In this document: in pieces, positions 54,432 through 62,602 of the stretch
How the letters are laid out: the number at the start of each line of letters is the position of its first letter
Position numbering within the stretch: position 1 is the first letter of the stretch
From: Oceanospirillum sp048270425
GTDB lineage: Bacteria > Pseudomonadota > Gammaproteobacteria > Pseudomonadales > Halomonadaceae
Direction of reading: 5' to 3'
Length of the DNA stretch: 64,000 bases
Assembly: GCA_048270425.1 (NCBI GenBank)
Contig: JBLWSY010000002.1
Span: 62,001 to 126,000 of the forward strand
Translations under genes and position numbers: made by a program
The notes under the pieces: generated by a model
Databases searched by the model: none
Seen by the model: the letters and a program-made list of their open reading frames with translations, nothing else
Told to the model about the DNA's origin: nothing

Positions 54432-55520
54432 ATGGCGATGAAGGATGTGGCCCGATACTGGGCTCAACGTTATTTCTCGGATGAAGAAGCGGTTATTTTC
54501 TTTCTGTTGCTGATCGGTGGTTTCAGCATCGTCATCTTTATGGGCACCATGCTGGCACCTTTTCTGGCTAGTGTGGTGCTGGCTTATCTTTTGGCAGGGG
54601 TGGTCAGAAAACTTGAAGAGATTCATGTTCCCTTTACTTTAGCTGTTGTCATCGTTTTTCTTGCCTTTGTCAGTCTACTCTCGGCTTTGGTGCTGGTGGT
54701 CTTCCCACTTGTCTGGCGTCAGTTGATGACGCTGATTGATGAGTTCCCCGGTATGCTGGCCAGTGGTCAGCAGTTGTTGCTTTTACTGCCTGAACAATAT
54801 CCAAGCCTGATTAGTCAGGAGCAGATGCAGGAGTTGATCGGTGTTGCGGCTGTAGAGGTTGGACAGGTGGGACAAAAGCTGGTTTCTCTGTCTCTGGCTT
54901 CGGTGCCGAACCTGTTTGCGATCATGATCTATCTTGTTCTTGTGCCGATTCTTGTGTTCTTCCTGTTGAAGGACCGGGATCTTCTGATTAACTGGTTTGT
55001 CAGTCATTTGCCGGAAAAGCGCGTCTTTATGACGGGTATCTGGCGTGAGATGGACCAGCAGCTGGCCAATTATATTCGCGGTAAGTTTATCGAGATTGTG
55101 ATTGTTGGTGTGGCAACTTATCTGGGGCTGGTGGCTTTTGGTGTTCAGTATTCGGCGCTGCTGGGGGTTCTGGTTGGTCTGTCAGTTTTGGTGCCCTATA
55201 TCGGCGCTGCAGTTGTCACCGTGCCTGTGGTCTTTATTGGTATGTTCCAGTTTGGCCTTAACGATACTTTCTTTTATATGCTGCTGGTTTACGGTGTGAT
55301 TCAGGCGCTGGATGGTAACGTGCTGGTACCTCTGTTGTTCTCTGAAGCGGTGAATCTGCATCCGGTAGCAATCATTGTCGCTGTGCTGGCTTTCGGTGGC
55401 ATCTGGGGCTTCTGGGGAATCTTCTTTGCGATCCCATTAGCGACTCTGCTCAAGGCGATTTTGTACGCTTGGCCCAGGGCTGTGGATGCCACTGGATCTT
55501 CCGAGCCTGTCGCTGAATAA
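54432..55520 (+). CDS. perM: PerM-like AI-2E transporter family protein
   Basis: 362 residues with about eight membrane segments (IFLLLIGGFSIVIFMGTML region first, then LLGVLVGLSVLVPYIGAAVV). The UPF0118/AI-2E family includes exporters and Na+/H+ antiporters. E. coli PerM shares the bepA-perM neighbourhood. Start could be ATG 54432 or 54438. Confidence 0.88.
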   Translation: MAMKDVARYWAQRYFSDEEAVIFFLLLIGGFSIVIFMGTMLAPFLASVVLAYLLAGVVRKLEEIHVPFTLAVVIVFLAFVSLLSALVLVVFPLVWRQLMTLIDEFPGMLASGQQLLLLLPEQYPSLISQEQMQELIGVAAVEVGQVGQKLVSLSLASVPNLFAIMIYLVLVPILVFFLLKDRDLLINWFVSHLPEKRVFMTGIWREMDQQLANYIRGKFIEIVIVGVATYLGLVAFGVQYSALLGVLVGLSVLVPYIGAAVVTVPVVFIGMFQFGLNDTFFYMLLVYGVIQALDGNVLVPLLFSEAVNLHPVAIIVAVLAFGGIWGFWGIFFAIPLATLLKAILYAWPRAVDATGSSEPVAE

Positions 55521-55533
55521 CTGTGTGGTCGTC

Positions 55534-56685
55534 TTAGAAAAGCTCGATATCCGCTGACTGCGTGTTGGCGGATTCGGTTCGGTTTCTGCCTAAATCCTTA
55601 GCCCGGTAGAGTGCCTGATCTGCAATTCGGAACAGCTCGTCAGGCTCGGCGGCCAGTTCACGATTAACGCTGGCGCTGTAACAACCCAGAGAACAGGTCA
55701 TTACGCCAAAGTCTTCGTTGTTTATGTGTTCGAGCTGAAGATCAAATACCTTTTGACGTATCGCTTCTGAGGCTTGTTCCGTTTCCTCTTCACCTAGTAA
55801 TGCCAGTAGCGCAAACTCTTCGCCACCTAAACGGAAGGCATGTGCCTGAGCCTTATTCTTATCGTTATTCAGCTGAATGCAGACCTCCTCAAGACAAAAT
55901 GCGACTTGTGCCAGTGCCGTATCGCCTTTTTGGTGACCATAGGTATCGTTAAACTTTTTGAAGTGATCGATATCCAGCAGAATCAGCCCGATGTGATTGG
56001 ATTGATGAGCGGTACCCTTGAGCATGGATTCAAAAAGCTCGTTAAAGTAGCGGCGGTTGTAGAGCCCTGTTAACGGGTCTCGCAGAGAAAGCTCGCGCAC
56101 GATGCGATGATCAGTAATATCCTGATGGACTGCGATATAGCCGGTTTTTTTACCGCTCTGGTCGTAATCCGCAGTAATCGACGCGGCCACCCAATAGGCG
56201 GTGCCATCCTTGCGACGGTTACACATCTCCCCGGACCAGCTTTTACCTGTATTTAGGGTTTGCCATAGTTCTTCATAAACCTTGTTGTCGGTTTGTGGGT
56301 GACGAATGACGCCATGGCTGTTTCCTATCAGCTCATCCGGTTTATAGCCGGAAATGTCGCAAAAAGCCTTGCTGACATCGGTAATTGTGCCGTTCAGATC
56401 TGTACGGGAGGTGATGACATAGCGGTTGATAATGCCAAGATAAGACTGTGCCAGATGATTGGCTGTCTCGCGGGTTTTGACTTCCGCAGAAAGCCGCCGA
56501 TTCCAGTAAACCATAACGACAATCAGTGCAGTGACGAAGAACATCCATTGCAGATAGACGCGGCTAACTGCCTGCTCCTGAGCCGCATAAGCGTCAGTGA
56601 TCAGTGTTATTGAGGCGAGTGTGGTCAGAATCAGGCTTTTTATTATTGTCAGTCGCAGCTTTTTTAACACGGGAGTCCTTTTCAA
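55534..56685 (-). CDS. Membrane PAS-GGDEF diguanylate cyclase
   Basis: 383 residues. Two N-terminal hydrophobic segments are separated by a short loop. A PAS/PAC domain follows (about 80-195; DVSKAFCDISGYKPDELIG), then a GGDEF domain with active-site RLGGEEFALLA. No RxxD inhibitory site is found five residues before GGEEF, so product inhibition is probably weak. It should make cyclic di-GMP in response to a signal sensed by PAS. Confidence 0.9.
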   Translation of the reverse strand: MKRTPVLKKLRLTIIKSLILTTLASITLITDAYAAQEQAVSRVYLQWMFFVTALIVVMVYWNRRLSAEVKTRETANHLAQSYLGIINRYVITSRTDLNGTITDVSKAFCDISGYKPDELIGNSHGVIRHPQTDNKVYEELWQTLNTGKSWSGEMCNRRKDGTAYWVAASITADYDQSGKKTGYIAVHQDITDHRIVRELSLRDPLTGLYNRRYFNELFESMLKGTAHQSNHIGLILLDIDHFKKFNDTYGHQKGDTALAQVAFCLEEVCIQLNNDKNKAQAHAFRLGGEEFALLALLGEEETEQASEAIRQKVFDLQLEHINNEDFGVMTCSLGCYSASVNRELAAEPDELFRIADQALYRAKDLGRNRTESANTQSADIELF

Positions 56686-57030
56686 AAGCCAACTTTTGGA
56701 TTGATTATGACACAGCTGTTACTTAAACGATCCGTAGCAGATCAATTTTGAATCAAAGTGCGTGGAAAATCCCCTGTCTGGCATGTAAATCCGTTGCGAG
56801 TATCGGGTGGTGGTTTTTACGATTTATGGATGTGTGTAAAGGCGTATCCATTAATCCGCAACTGATCTGGCGTAACGCTTGGTAATTAAGAGGTGGGGGG
56901 ATTAAAGCTGGCTATCCAGTGGTGAGCGGTTTCAGATGTTTAGCGCTTGATCTTTATTGCCCGTTAAAGAAAAACCGAGGCTTATAGGCCTCGGTTTTGA
57001 TCGTCTTGCGGGGGACGAATTTAAGCTACC
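56686..57030. other. 345-bp intergenic region between the cyclase and terD
   Basis: Holds the upstream region of the leftward cyclase gene and the ter terminator at its right end. I see no coding frame and no convincing promoter pair. Confidence 0.55.
56971..56998 (-). terminator. Rho-independent terminator of the terBCDD operon
   Basis: AAAACCGAGGC (56971-56981) pairs with GCCTCGGTTTT (56988-56998) around six bases. On the minus strand it ends in a T-run and lies 33 bp after the last terD. Confidence 0.88.
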
Positions 57031-57591
57031 TTATTGGTAGGCTGCAATGAGTTCGTTCAACTCTTGTTTGCGACCTTCACCCAGCGCATTAAATTTCCAC
57101 TCGCCATTATGACGATACAGTTCACCCAGAATAATTGAGGTGTGGGTGCTGTAATCTTCACTCAGATCGAAGCGGGCGACCTCGGTGCCAGCGTCAGAAA
57201 CAGCACGAATGTAAGCATTGGCTACCTGACCAAAGTTTTGGCCGCGCTCTACAGCTTTAAAAATAACTGCGGAGAACGCAATGGTATTAACGGTCTCGGG
57301 TACCAGGCTTAGATCCACTTTGATAACTTCGTCATCGCCATCACCTTCACCCGTCAGGTTATCGCCTGTATGGCTCAGAGAGCCGCACTTTGAGTTCAGG
57401 TTATTGAAGAAAATAACGTCTTCCGGGCCAGTAATTTTACCGTCAGCATTGAGCATCACAGCAATGGCATCAAGATCGAAGTCTTGGCCATCCGATGCTC
57501 GAGGATCCCATCCCATGCCGATATCGTATTTGGTAATGCCTGGTGCTTCTTTTTCCAGATTGATCTTTTGACCTTTTTCCAAGTTCAGCAT
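57031..57591 (-). CDS. TerD-family protein, second copy
   Basis: 186 residues, one TerD domain. Acidic calcium-binding motifs are ASDGQDFDLDA (DFDLD at 37-41) and GDNLTGEGDGDDE. Members bind Ca2+ and act with TerB and TerC in resistance to tellurite, phage and other stress. It is the last gene of the leftward operon, 77 bp after the other terD. The two proteins are clearly related but diverged, so each is likely to have its own part. Confidence 0.92.
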   Translation of the reverse strand: MLNLEKGQKINLEKEAPGITKYDIGMGWDPRASDGQDFDLDAIAVMLNADGKITGPEDVIFFNNLNSKCGSLSHTGDNLTGEGDGDDEVIKVDLSLVPETVNTIAFSAVIFKAVERGQNFGQVANAYIRAVSDAGTEVARFDLSEDYSTHTSIILGELYRHNGEWKFNALGEGRKQELNELIAAYQ

Positions 57592-57668
57592 TGTGTGTTC
57601 CTTTCGCTTGTTTGCGATTCTGTAGACGTTAAAACTGATTTTTTGATCAACGAATTCTTTCGAGGTGA

Positions 57669-58241
57669 TTAGCTAAGGCCGTATTGCTTAATCATGGCGC
57701 TTAAGCCGCCTTCGAAACCTTGGCCTACGGCACCGAACTTCCATGCGCCATTATGGCGGTAAAGTTCACCGAAGATCATTGCTGTTTCCGTAGAGTAGTC
57801 TTCACCCAGCTCGTACATCACTAACTCATTATTGGTTTCTTCATTCACAATGCGAATGAATGAATTAGCTACCTGGCCAAAATTCAGCTTTAGTTTTTCT
57901 GCATCGTGGATGGTTACAGCAAATACCAGCTTTTCGATTTCAGCGGGAACTTTAGAAAGTTCGATCTGAACGGCTTCGTCATCACCATCGCCCTCACCGG
58001 TCCGGTTATCACCGGTATGATGAACTGAGCCACATGGCGAGTCTTCGTTGTTATAGAAGATGAAATGCTTTTCGCTGTGGCACTGGCCTTCAGCGTTTAG
58101 CATGAAAACGGATGCATCCAGATCAAAGTCAGCGCCATCTGTGACGCGGGGATCCCAACCTAAGCCGACCAGTACTTTATTCAGGCCCGGATCACTCTTG
58201 CTCAGGTCTACTTTACCGCCTTTACTCAAATTTACTGCCAT
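57669..58241 (-). CDS. TerD-family protein, first copy
   Basis: 190 residues, one TerD domain with DGADFDLDAS (DFDLD at 38-42) and GDNRTGEGDGDDE. Conserved GLGWDPR and LGELYRHNG-type motifs are also seen (FGELYRHNGAW here). Which of TerD, TerE or TerZ it matches best cannot be told by eye. It lies 33 bp after terC. Confidence 0.92.
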   Translation of the reverse strand: MAVNLSKGGKVDLSKSDPGLNKVLVGLGWDPRVTDGADFDLDASVFMLNAEGQCHSEKHFIFYNNEDSPCGSVHHTGDNRTGEGDGDDEAVQIELSKVPAEIEKLVFAVTIHDAEKLKLNFGQVANSFIRIVNEETNNELVMYELGEDYSTETAMIFGELYRHNGAWKFGAVGQGFEGGLSAMIKQYGLS

Positions 58242-58274
58242 GATTGGCTCCCTTTCATGATTTACAGATTGTTC

Positions 58275-59264
58275 TCAGACATCTGTCTGGTTGGTGTTTT
58301 CTTCGTTCTTCTCTGGAAAGATATAGCTTGCGATGATGCCGACACTCAGTATACCAAGCACAACAAACAGGCTGTGTGTTGGATCAATTTTATAGCCAAC
58401 GCCAAAGAGGTGAATGCTGGCATTTAACGCGAGTTTTGCTGCGATGTAGAATAGCAGCACAATAACTGCTTTCTCCAGATGAACCAGTGCATCTTTCATA
58501 GCTTCCAGCACAAAATACAGTGTACGCAAGCCGAGAATGGCAAAGATCATGGCTGAATAGATGATCAGAGGTTCACGACTGACTGCAATAACGGCAGGTA
58601 CTGAGTCAAATGCAAACATAACGTCACTGAGTTCGACTACGCCCACACATAGAAACAGAGGCGTCGCCATCCAGAATGCTTTCGACTTGTCGTGATCGCC
58701 TTCCACATCAGTAGATTTCACGAAGAAATCATGGCCATGAAGCTTTGGGTGAACTTTAAAGAAACGTCGCGTGATACGGCAGGCCAGGTGGTCTGAGTAA
58801 TCTTCGATTTCGTCATCATCGTCCCCAGCGCGAAGCATCATTACTGCTGATGCTGCCACGGCTAATGCGAACACCATTTCAACCCATGGACCTAAGGAGA
58901 GCAGACTTGTTCCGATTAATACAAATATCAAACGGAAGATAATTGCACCAAGCACACCCCAATACAAAATACGATGGCGATACTGATCCGGTACTGCAAA
59001 CCAAGACATGATGGCTGCAATAACAAACAGATTATCTACTGACAGAGTCTTCTCAAGTACATAGCCGGATATAAAGAGACTGCTCATTTCCGGGCCGTGA
59101 GACCAGTTGAGATACCCTGCAAAAAGCATCGCAACGCCAATCCAGAATATGGACCAGATAACAGCACTCTTAAGCGGAATTGGCTCATCTTTTTTGTGGG
59201 CATAAAGATCAATTGCCAGAGCAATAATCACAAATGCTACAAAGACAAAAATATCCGTTGTCAT
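58275..59264 (-). CDS. terC: TerC/Alx-type integral membrane protein
   Basis: 329 residues with about eight or nine membrane segments. Family motifs are TLSVDNLFVIAAI and FAFDSVPAVIAVSREP, with the conserved acidic residues inside membrane segments. TerC proteins are linked to metal ion export, manganese in Alx/MeeF-type relatives, and to the Ter complex. The start overlaps the terB stop by one base (TAATG), a coupling signal. Confidence 0.93.
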   Translation of the reverse strand: MTTDIFVFVAFVIIALAIDLYAHKKDEPIPLKSAVIWSIFWIGVAMLFAGYLNWSHGPEMSSLFISGYVLEKTLSVDNLFVIAAIMSWFAVPDQYRHRILYWGVLGAIIFRLIFVLIGTSLLSLGPWVEMVFALAVAASAVMMLRAGDDDDEIEDYSDHLACRITRRFFKVHPKLHGHDFFVKSTDVEGDHDKSKAFWMATPLFLCVGVVELSDVMFAFDSVPAVIAVSREPLIIYSAMIFAILGLRTLYFVLEAMKDALVHLEKAVIVLLFYIAAKLALNASIHLFGVGYKIDPTHSLFVVLGILSVGIIASYIFPEKNEENTNQTDV

Positions 59265-59722
59265 TAGACATCAAACTCCGATGGATCTAACTCTAAAGCC
59301 TTACAGGCACGGCTAATAACAGCTTTCTCATCGGCATCAAAATCACCATCTGCGCGACCAATAGCGATACCTACCTGAATCAGGGTTCTGGCACATGACG
59401 GATTCTTCGATACAGCTTTCTGGATCGCTTCCAGTGCTTCACCCTGACCGATAGACGCATCAAATTCAAATTTATCAGCAAAGTACGTGAAGCGTTCAAT
59501 GACCAGGTTCTGATCAAACACTTTCAGGCTATCCGATTGTTTGACATAACCGATCATCTTGCTTTTTTCTTCAGAGCTCACATTACCGTCTGCTGCAGCT
59601 ACCCACGCACAAAGAGCCATTGCACCATCCAAAAAATCTCTGTTCTTGAATTTGGCAACTTCTGTCGAAATACCTTCCTGCAGTTGCTTTGCAACCGATT
59701 TTACTTTATCCATAATGCCCAT
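59264..59722 (-). CDS. terB: TerB-family protein
   Basis: 152 residues, all-helical TerB domain with two acidic loops (AWVAAADGNVSSEEKSKM and GRADGDFDADEKAVI) thought to bind metal. It is the first gene of the leftward ter operon and precedes terC without a gap. Ter proteins at the membrane have been proposed to form a metal-sensing complex around TerC with TerB. Confidence 0.92.
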   Translation of the reverse strand: MGIMDKVKSVAKQLQEGISTEVAKFKNRDFLDGAMALCAWVAAADGNVSSEEKSKMIGYVKQSDSLKVFDQNLVIERFTYFADKFEFDASIGQGEALEAIQKAVSKNPSCARTLIQVGIAIGRADGDFDADEKAVISRACKALELDPSEFDV

Positions 59723-60598
59723 GATTCTCTCCTAGCAGATCCAATTGAATCTCCAACCTATTAACATGAGTGATGGCTGGAGAAAGGTTTATCGATATGA
59801 TTGATTGGCTGTAGCCCGCCCATTATTGACTGACAATCTAAGGTAGTACAATAAAGGCTTTTCCCAAGGGGGGCTGTCCGATATATGTGTTTCAATCTTT
59901 GCATCTTACGCGTGGCCGATAGTGAATTACAGGTCAACCTTGTCTTTTATTGTTCGCAGTAAAATACCTGTCAATCTAGATTTTTTGCTCTATTTTCGTC
60001 AAGTAAAATGACTATTTCATGAAGCAGAACTGTTTCGAGTTCAGTGAGAAGGAACACCTATCCGATCCCTAATGGGATGGTTTTCGGATGTATCCAATTT
60101 CAAAATATTCTTGGGCCAAAGCCCTTGTTTTTTACCAATTGATTAAATTATATGCAGCTTGTTTTCGCATCGCACAAATGTTCTCAAGCTAGGATATTAA
60201 AGGAAATCAATGGGTTTCAATCCCTTCATAAAACCTCAGAAATGATATCATTGATTTAGTTCCCTACGTAATTGGCTTGCTTTGGATAAATTGTAAAAAA
60301 ATACTATCTGCGTTACCCGATGTAAGACAGAAAATACCGCTCGCAGTTAGAGGGTATATAAGCAGGAGATTGTATTCCTGTAATAAGGTATCTGTTTATT
60401 AGGATGTTTGGGTTTATGCGAGTCGCTTTTTTTTAAGGCAAGAATGTTAAGTTGTTATCTGTTCTCGTTAGGGGATTAATTTAAAATGTGTCGCAATATT
60501 CAAGGTATAGCCTTCTAGGTTATCCATCTTTCGGTAAAGATCTGGACATGGATTTCGAGTTATCGCCATTGTCATTTTGGCCGATTTAAGGATTTAGT
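59723..60598. other. 876-bp AT-rich divergent spacer between terB and the PRTase operon
   Basis: No substantial coding frame. It must hold promoters for both ter operons. On the minus strand, TTGTAC with AATAAT 18 bp further is a weak candidate before terB. Notable items are an 11-codon frame at 60210-60245 with a good ribosome site, the palindrome at 60241, a small hairpin GGGC-CAAA-GCCC at 60113-60124 followed by a T-run, and a T8 tract at 60427-60434. It may contain an unrecognised small RNA or a decayed gene. Confidence 0.55.
60241..60252. promoter_or_regulatory. 12-bp perfect palindrome AATGATATCATT
   Basis: Self-complementary sequence in the terB/PRTase divergent spacer, suitable as an operator for a dimeric regulator. 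It overlaps the stop codon of an 11-codon frame. No regulator gene is adjacent in the window. Confidence 0.35.
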
Positions 60599-61774
60599 AT
60601 GAGCGAAAATATAGAGCTGAACTACCCACTTCAGACGGGTAAGCTTAAAGTTGTGCTCGCCAGCTCGCAGGAAAAATCTTCTGCTGAAGCTCTTTTCAGA
60701 GTAGCTGAGCGCTATAACCCCAAACGTAGTTTTTTGTTTGTTAGTACCGTCTTGGGCAAGCATTTTCCGAGTCGGGTTTCGTCAATGGATAACGTTTTCC
60801 AAGACTTATGTGACAAGCTGCCTTCAGATGTCCGTAATTATGCTGTCATCGCTATGGCTGAAACTGCAATTGGTTTGGGGGCCGGTGTTTTTCAGCGGTG
60901 TGTTGATCGTTTTGGTTCTGGTATTTTTGGTACGAGCACCCGCTTCCCATCAAGCAGTATTGCAAGTAACTTTTCAGAGCCTCATAGCCATGCGACAGAA
61001 CAATGCCTTTGTCTTCCCAGCGAAACCAAGGATCGAAGATTCTTAGAGCGTGCGGATGATCTTATTTTTATTGATGATGAGTTGACGACTGGTCGAACCA
61101 TAAGAAATCTGGTTTGTACTGTTCTCGCTCAAACAGGCATCAGGCCAAAGCGGATTTTCGTTCTGTCGATTACTGACTGGAGCCAAGGGGCGTTGGACCT
61201 TGAGATATCTGATGACATTCAGGTTAGTTTTCTATCGCTTGTCAAAGGTCGGTACAGTTGGGAGGGAAATGGTAACCAGTTTGATCTCCCTGCGTTTACA
61301 GATTGTCCCAGTATGCCAGACACAAGAATGGCTTTTGTTGATTCCCCGAGAAACTGGCTGAGTAGCCCTATGCAGTTTTGTAACTGGCCAGCTTCGGTTA
61401 ATGAATTTGTGGAAGTGACAGAGCCTGGAGAGAAAGTTCTCGTAGTTGGTACCGGTGAGTTTATGGCCAAGCCGCTGGCTGTTGCGCAGCATATTGAGGC
61501 AAAAGGCGGGGAAGTCTACTTCAGTAGTACAACCCGTTCTCCAGCTATGACTGGTAACTCCTCAGGCTATTTTGAGGGGTATGGCGTTAGGTCCCGAATT
61601 GTTTTCCCTGATCTTTACCAGGGGCAGGGAATGAATTACCTCTACAACCATGACTTGCATAGTTGGAATCGTATCCTGCTTTATACCGATGCAAAGCCAT
61701 CCAATATATCCTCTGATCTGATCCGGACGCTCAAGCCAGATCATGTTGCCTCTGATTTTGAATTGATAGCCTAG
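60599..61774 (+). CDS. Ter-associated phosphoribosyltransferase with C-terminal TRSP domain
   Basis: 391 residues. The N-terminal PRTase domain has the PRPP-binding motif IDDELTTGRT at residues 158-167. The C-terminal domain from about 250 contains the name-giving T312-R-S-P315 (SSTTRSPAM) and a nucleotide-binding-like VLVVGTGEFM. TAAGGA at 60587-60592 supports the ATG. Anantharaman, Iyer and Aravind described such genes as part of a Ter-linked pathway predicted to make a nucleoside-like compound. The reaction has not been shown. It is the first gene of the rightward operon. Confidence 0.85.
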   Translation: MSENIELNYPLQTGKLKVVLASSQEKSSAEALFRVAERYNPKRSFLFVSTVLGKHFPSRVSSMDNVFQDLCDKLPSDVRNYAVIAMAETAIGLGAGVFQRCVDRFGSGIFGTSTRFPSSSIASNFSEPHSHATEQCLCLPSETKDRRFLERADDLIFIDDELTTGRTIRNLVCTVLAQTGIRPKRIFVLSITDWSQGALDLEISDDIQVSFLSLVKGRYSWEGNGNQFDLPAFTDCPSMPDTRMAFVDSPRNWLSSPMQFCNWPASVNEFVEVTEPGEKVLVVGTGEFMAKPLAVAQHIEAKGGEVYFSSTTRSPAMTGNSSGYFEGYGVRSRIVFPDLYQGQGMNYLYNHDLHSWNRILLYTDAKPSNISSDLIRTLKPDHVASDFELIA

Positions 61775-61792
61775 CCACTAAGGATATTAAGG

Positions 61793-62602
61793 ATGGAAAT
61801 GCCTCTACACAATATGATCGTGCTGACTGATTTAGACGATACCCTTTTTACCAGTCGGCGTAAGGCAAAAGGCTGTAAAGGTAGTGCGGCTTCCCGGTTA
61901 GTGTGCGAGAACTCTAAGTCTGAGAGAGATACGGTACAGCTTCCTTTTCAGACCAAGCTTGAAAATATGCTCCGTATTGCAGATTGTATTGTCCCGATCA
62001 CCGGGCGCACCTACCAGTCACTGATTAAAGCCTACGGTAATAAAGACTTCTCAATTGGTTTTGCTCATTTTGGTGGCTGGGCTGTCACGAAAGATGATGC
62101 AGAAATCTTCTATTGCGACCTTGCAGACAAGTGGAACCAATTTAGTTCTGAGCAAAGGCAATTGGGGGCGAAAACCTTCACTTCCATTTCTGTCTATCTT
62201 GAGCGAGTAATAGCTGAGCTGCCTTACCTGGTTCGATTTAAGCAAAACAAGGCGCCGGATGGGCTTGTTAATGAGATTGTCATTAAGTTTGAGTCACAAG
62301 AGGATAGGCGGCATTACGGTTGGGTAATCCTTAAAGATGCAATTGAAGTGTTTTACAGGGATTATTTGGATGATGTATCCCCTTTTGAGATGCATATTAA
62401 CAACAATAATCTGACGCTTCTCCTTCGTTCGATTAATAAAGGAGAGGCTGCAAAGTACTTTCTTGATGCTTTGGATACCGCTGATGCCCTGGTTATTGGT
62501 GCAGGTGATTCGTTAACGGACTTGAGTTTTATGCGTTATGCAGATGCTATGGTGATCCCCGTTGCGTCTCAGATAGCAAAAAGGATTCCTAATGAGCACT
62601 AA
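61793..62602 (+). CDS. Ter-associated HAD-family phosphatase
   Basis: 269 residues. HAD motif I is D13-L-D15-D-T (TDLDDTLFT) and motif IV is GDSLTDL at 238-244, so both metal-binding ends of the active site are intact. A large cap inserts between motifs, and the closest fold by eye is the sucrose-phosphate phosphatase group. It should remove phosphate from a sugar or nucleotide made by the PRTase enzymes. It starts 18 bp after the PRTase gene and overlaps the next gene by 11 bases. Confidence 0.85.
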   Translation: MEMPLHNMIVLTDLDDTLFTSRRKAKGCKGSAASRLVCENSKSERDTVQLPFQTKLENMLRIADCIVPITGRTYQSLIKAYGNKDFSIGFAHFGGWAVTKDDAEIFYCDLADKWNQFSSEQRQLGAKTFTSISVYLERVIAELPYLVRFKQNKAPDGLVNEIVIKFESQEDRRHYGWVILKDAIEVFYRDYLDDVSPFEMHINNNNLTLLLRSINKGEAAKYFLDALDTADALVIGAGDSLTDLSFMRYADAMVIPVASQIAKRIPNEH

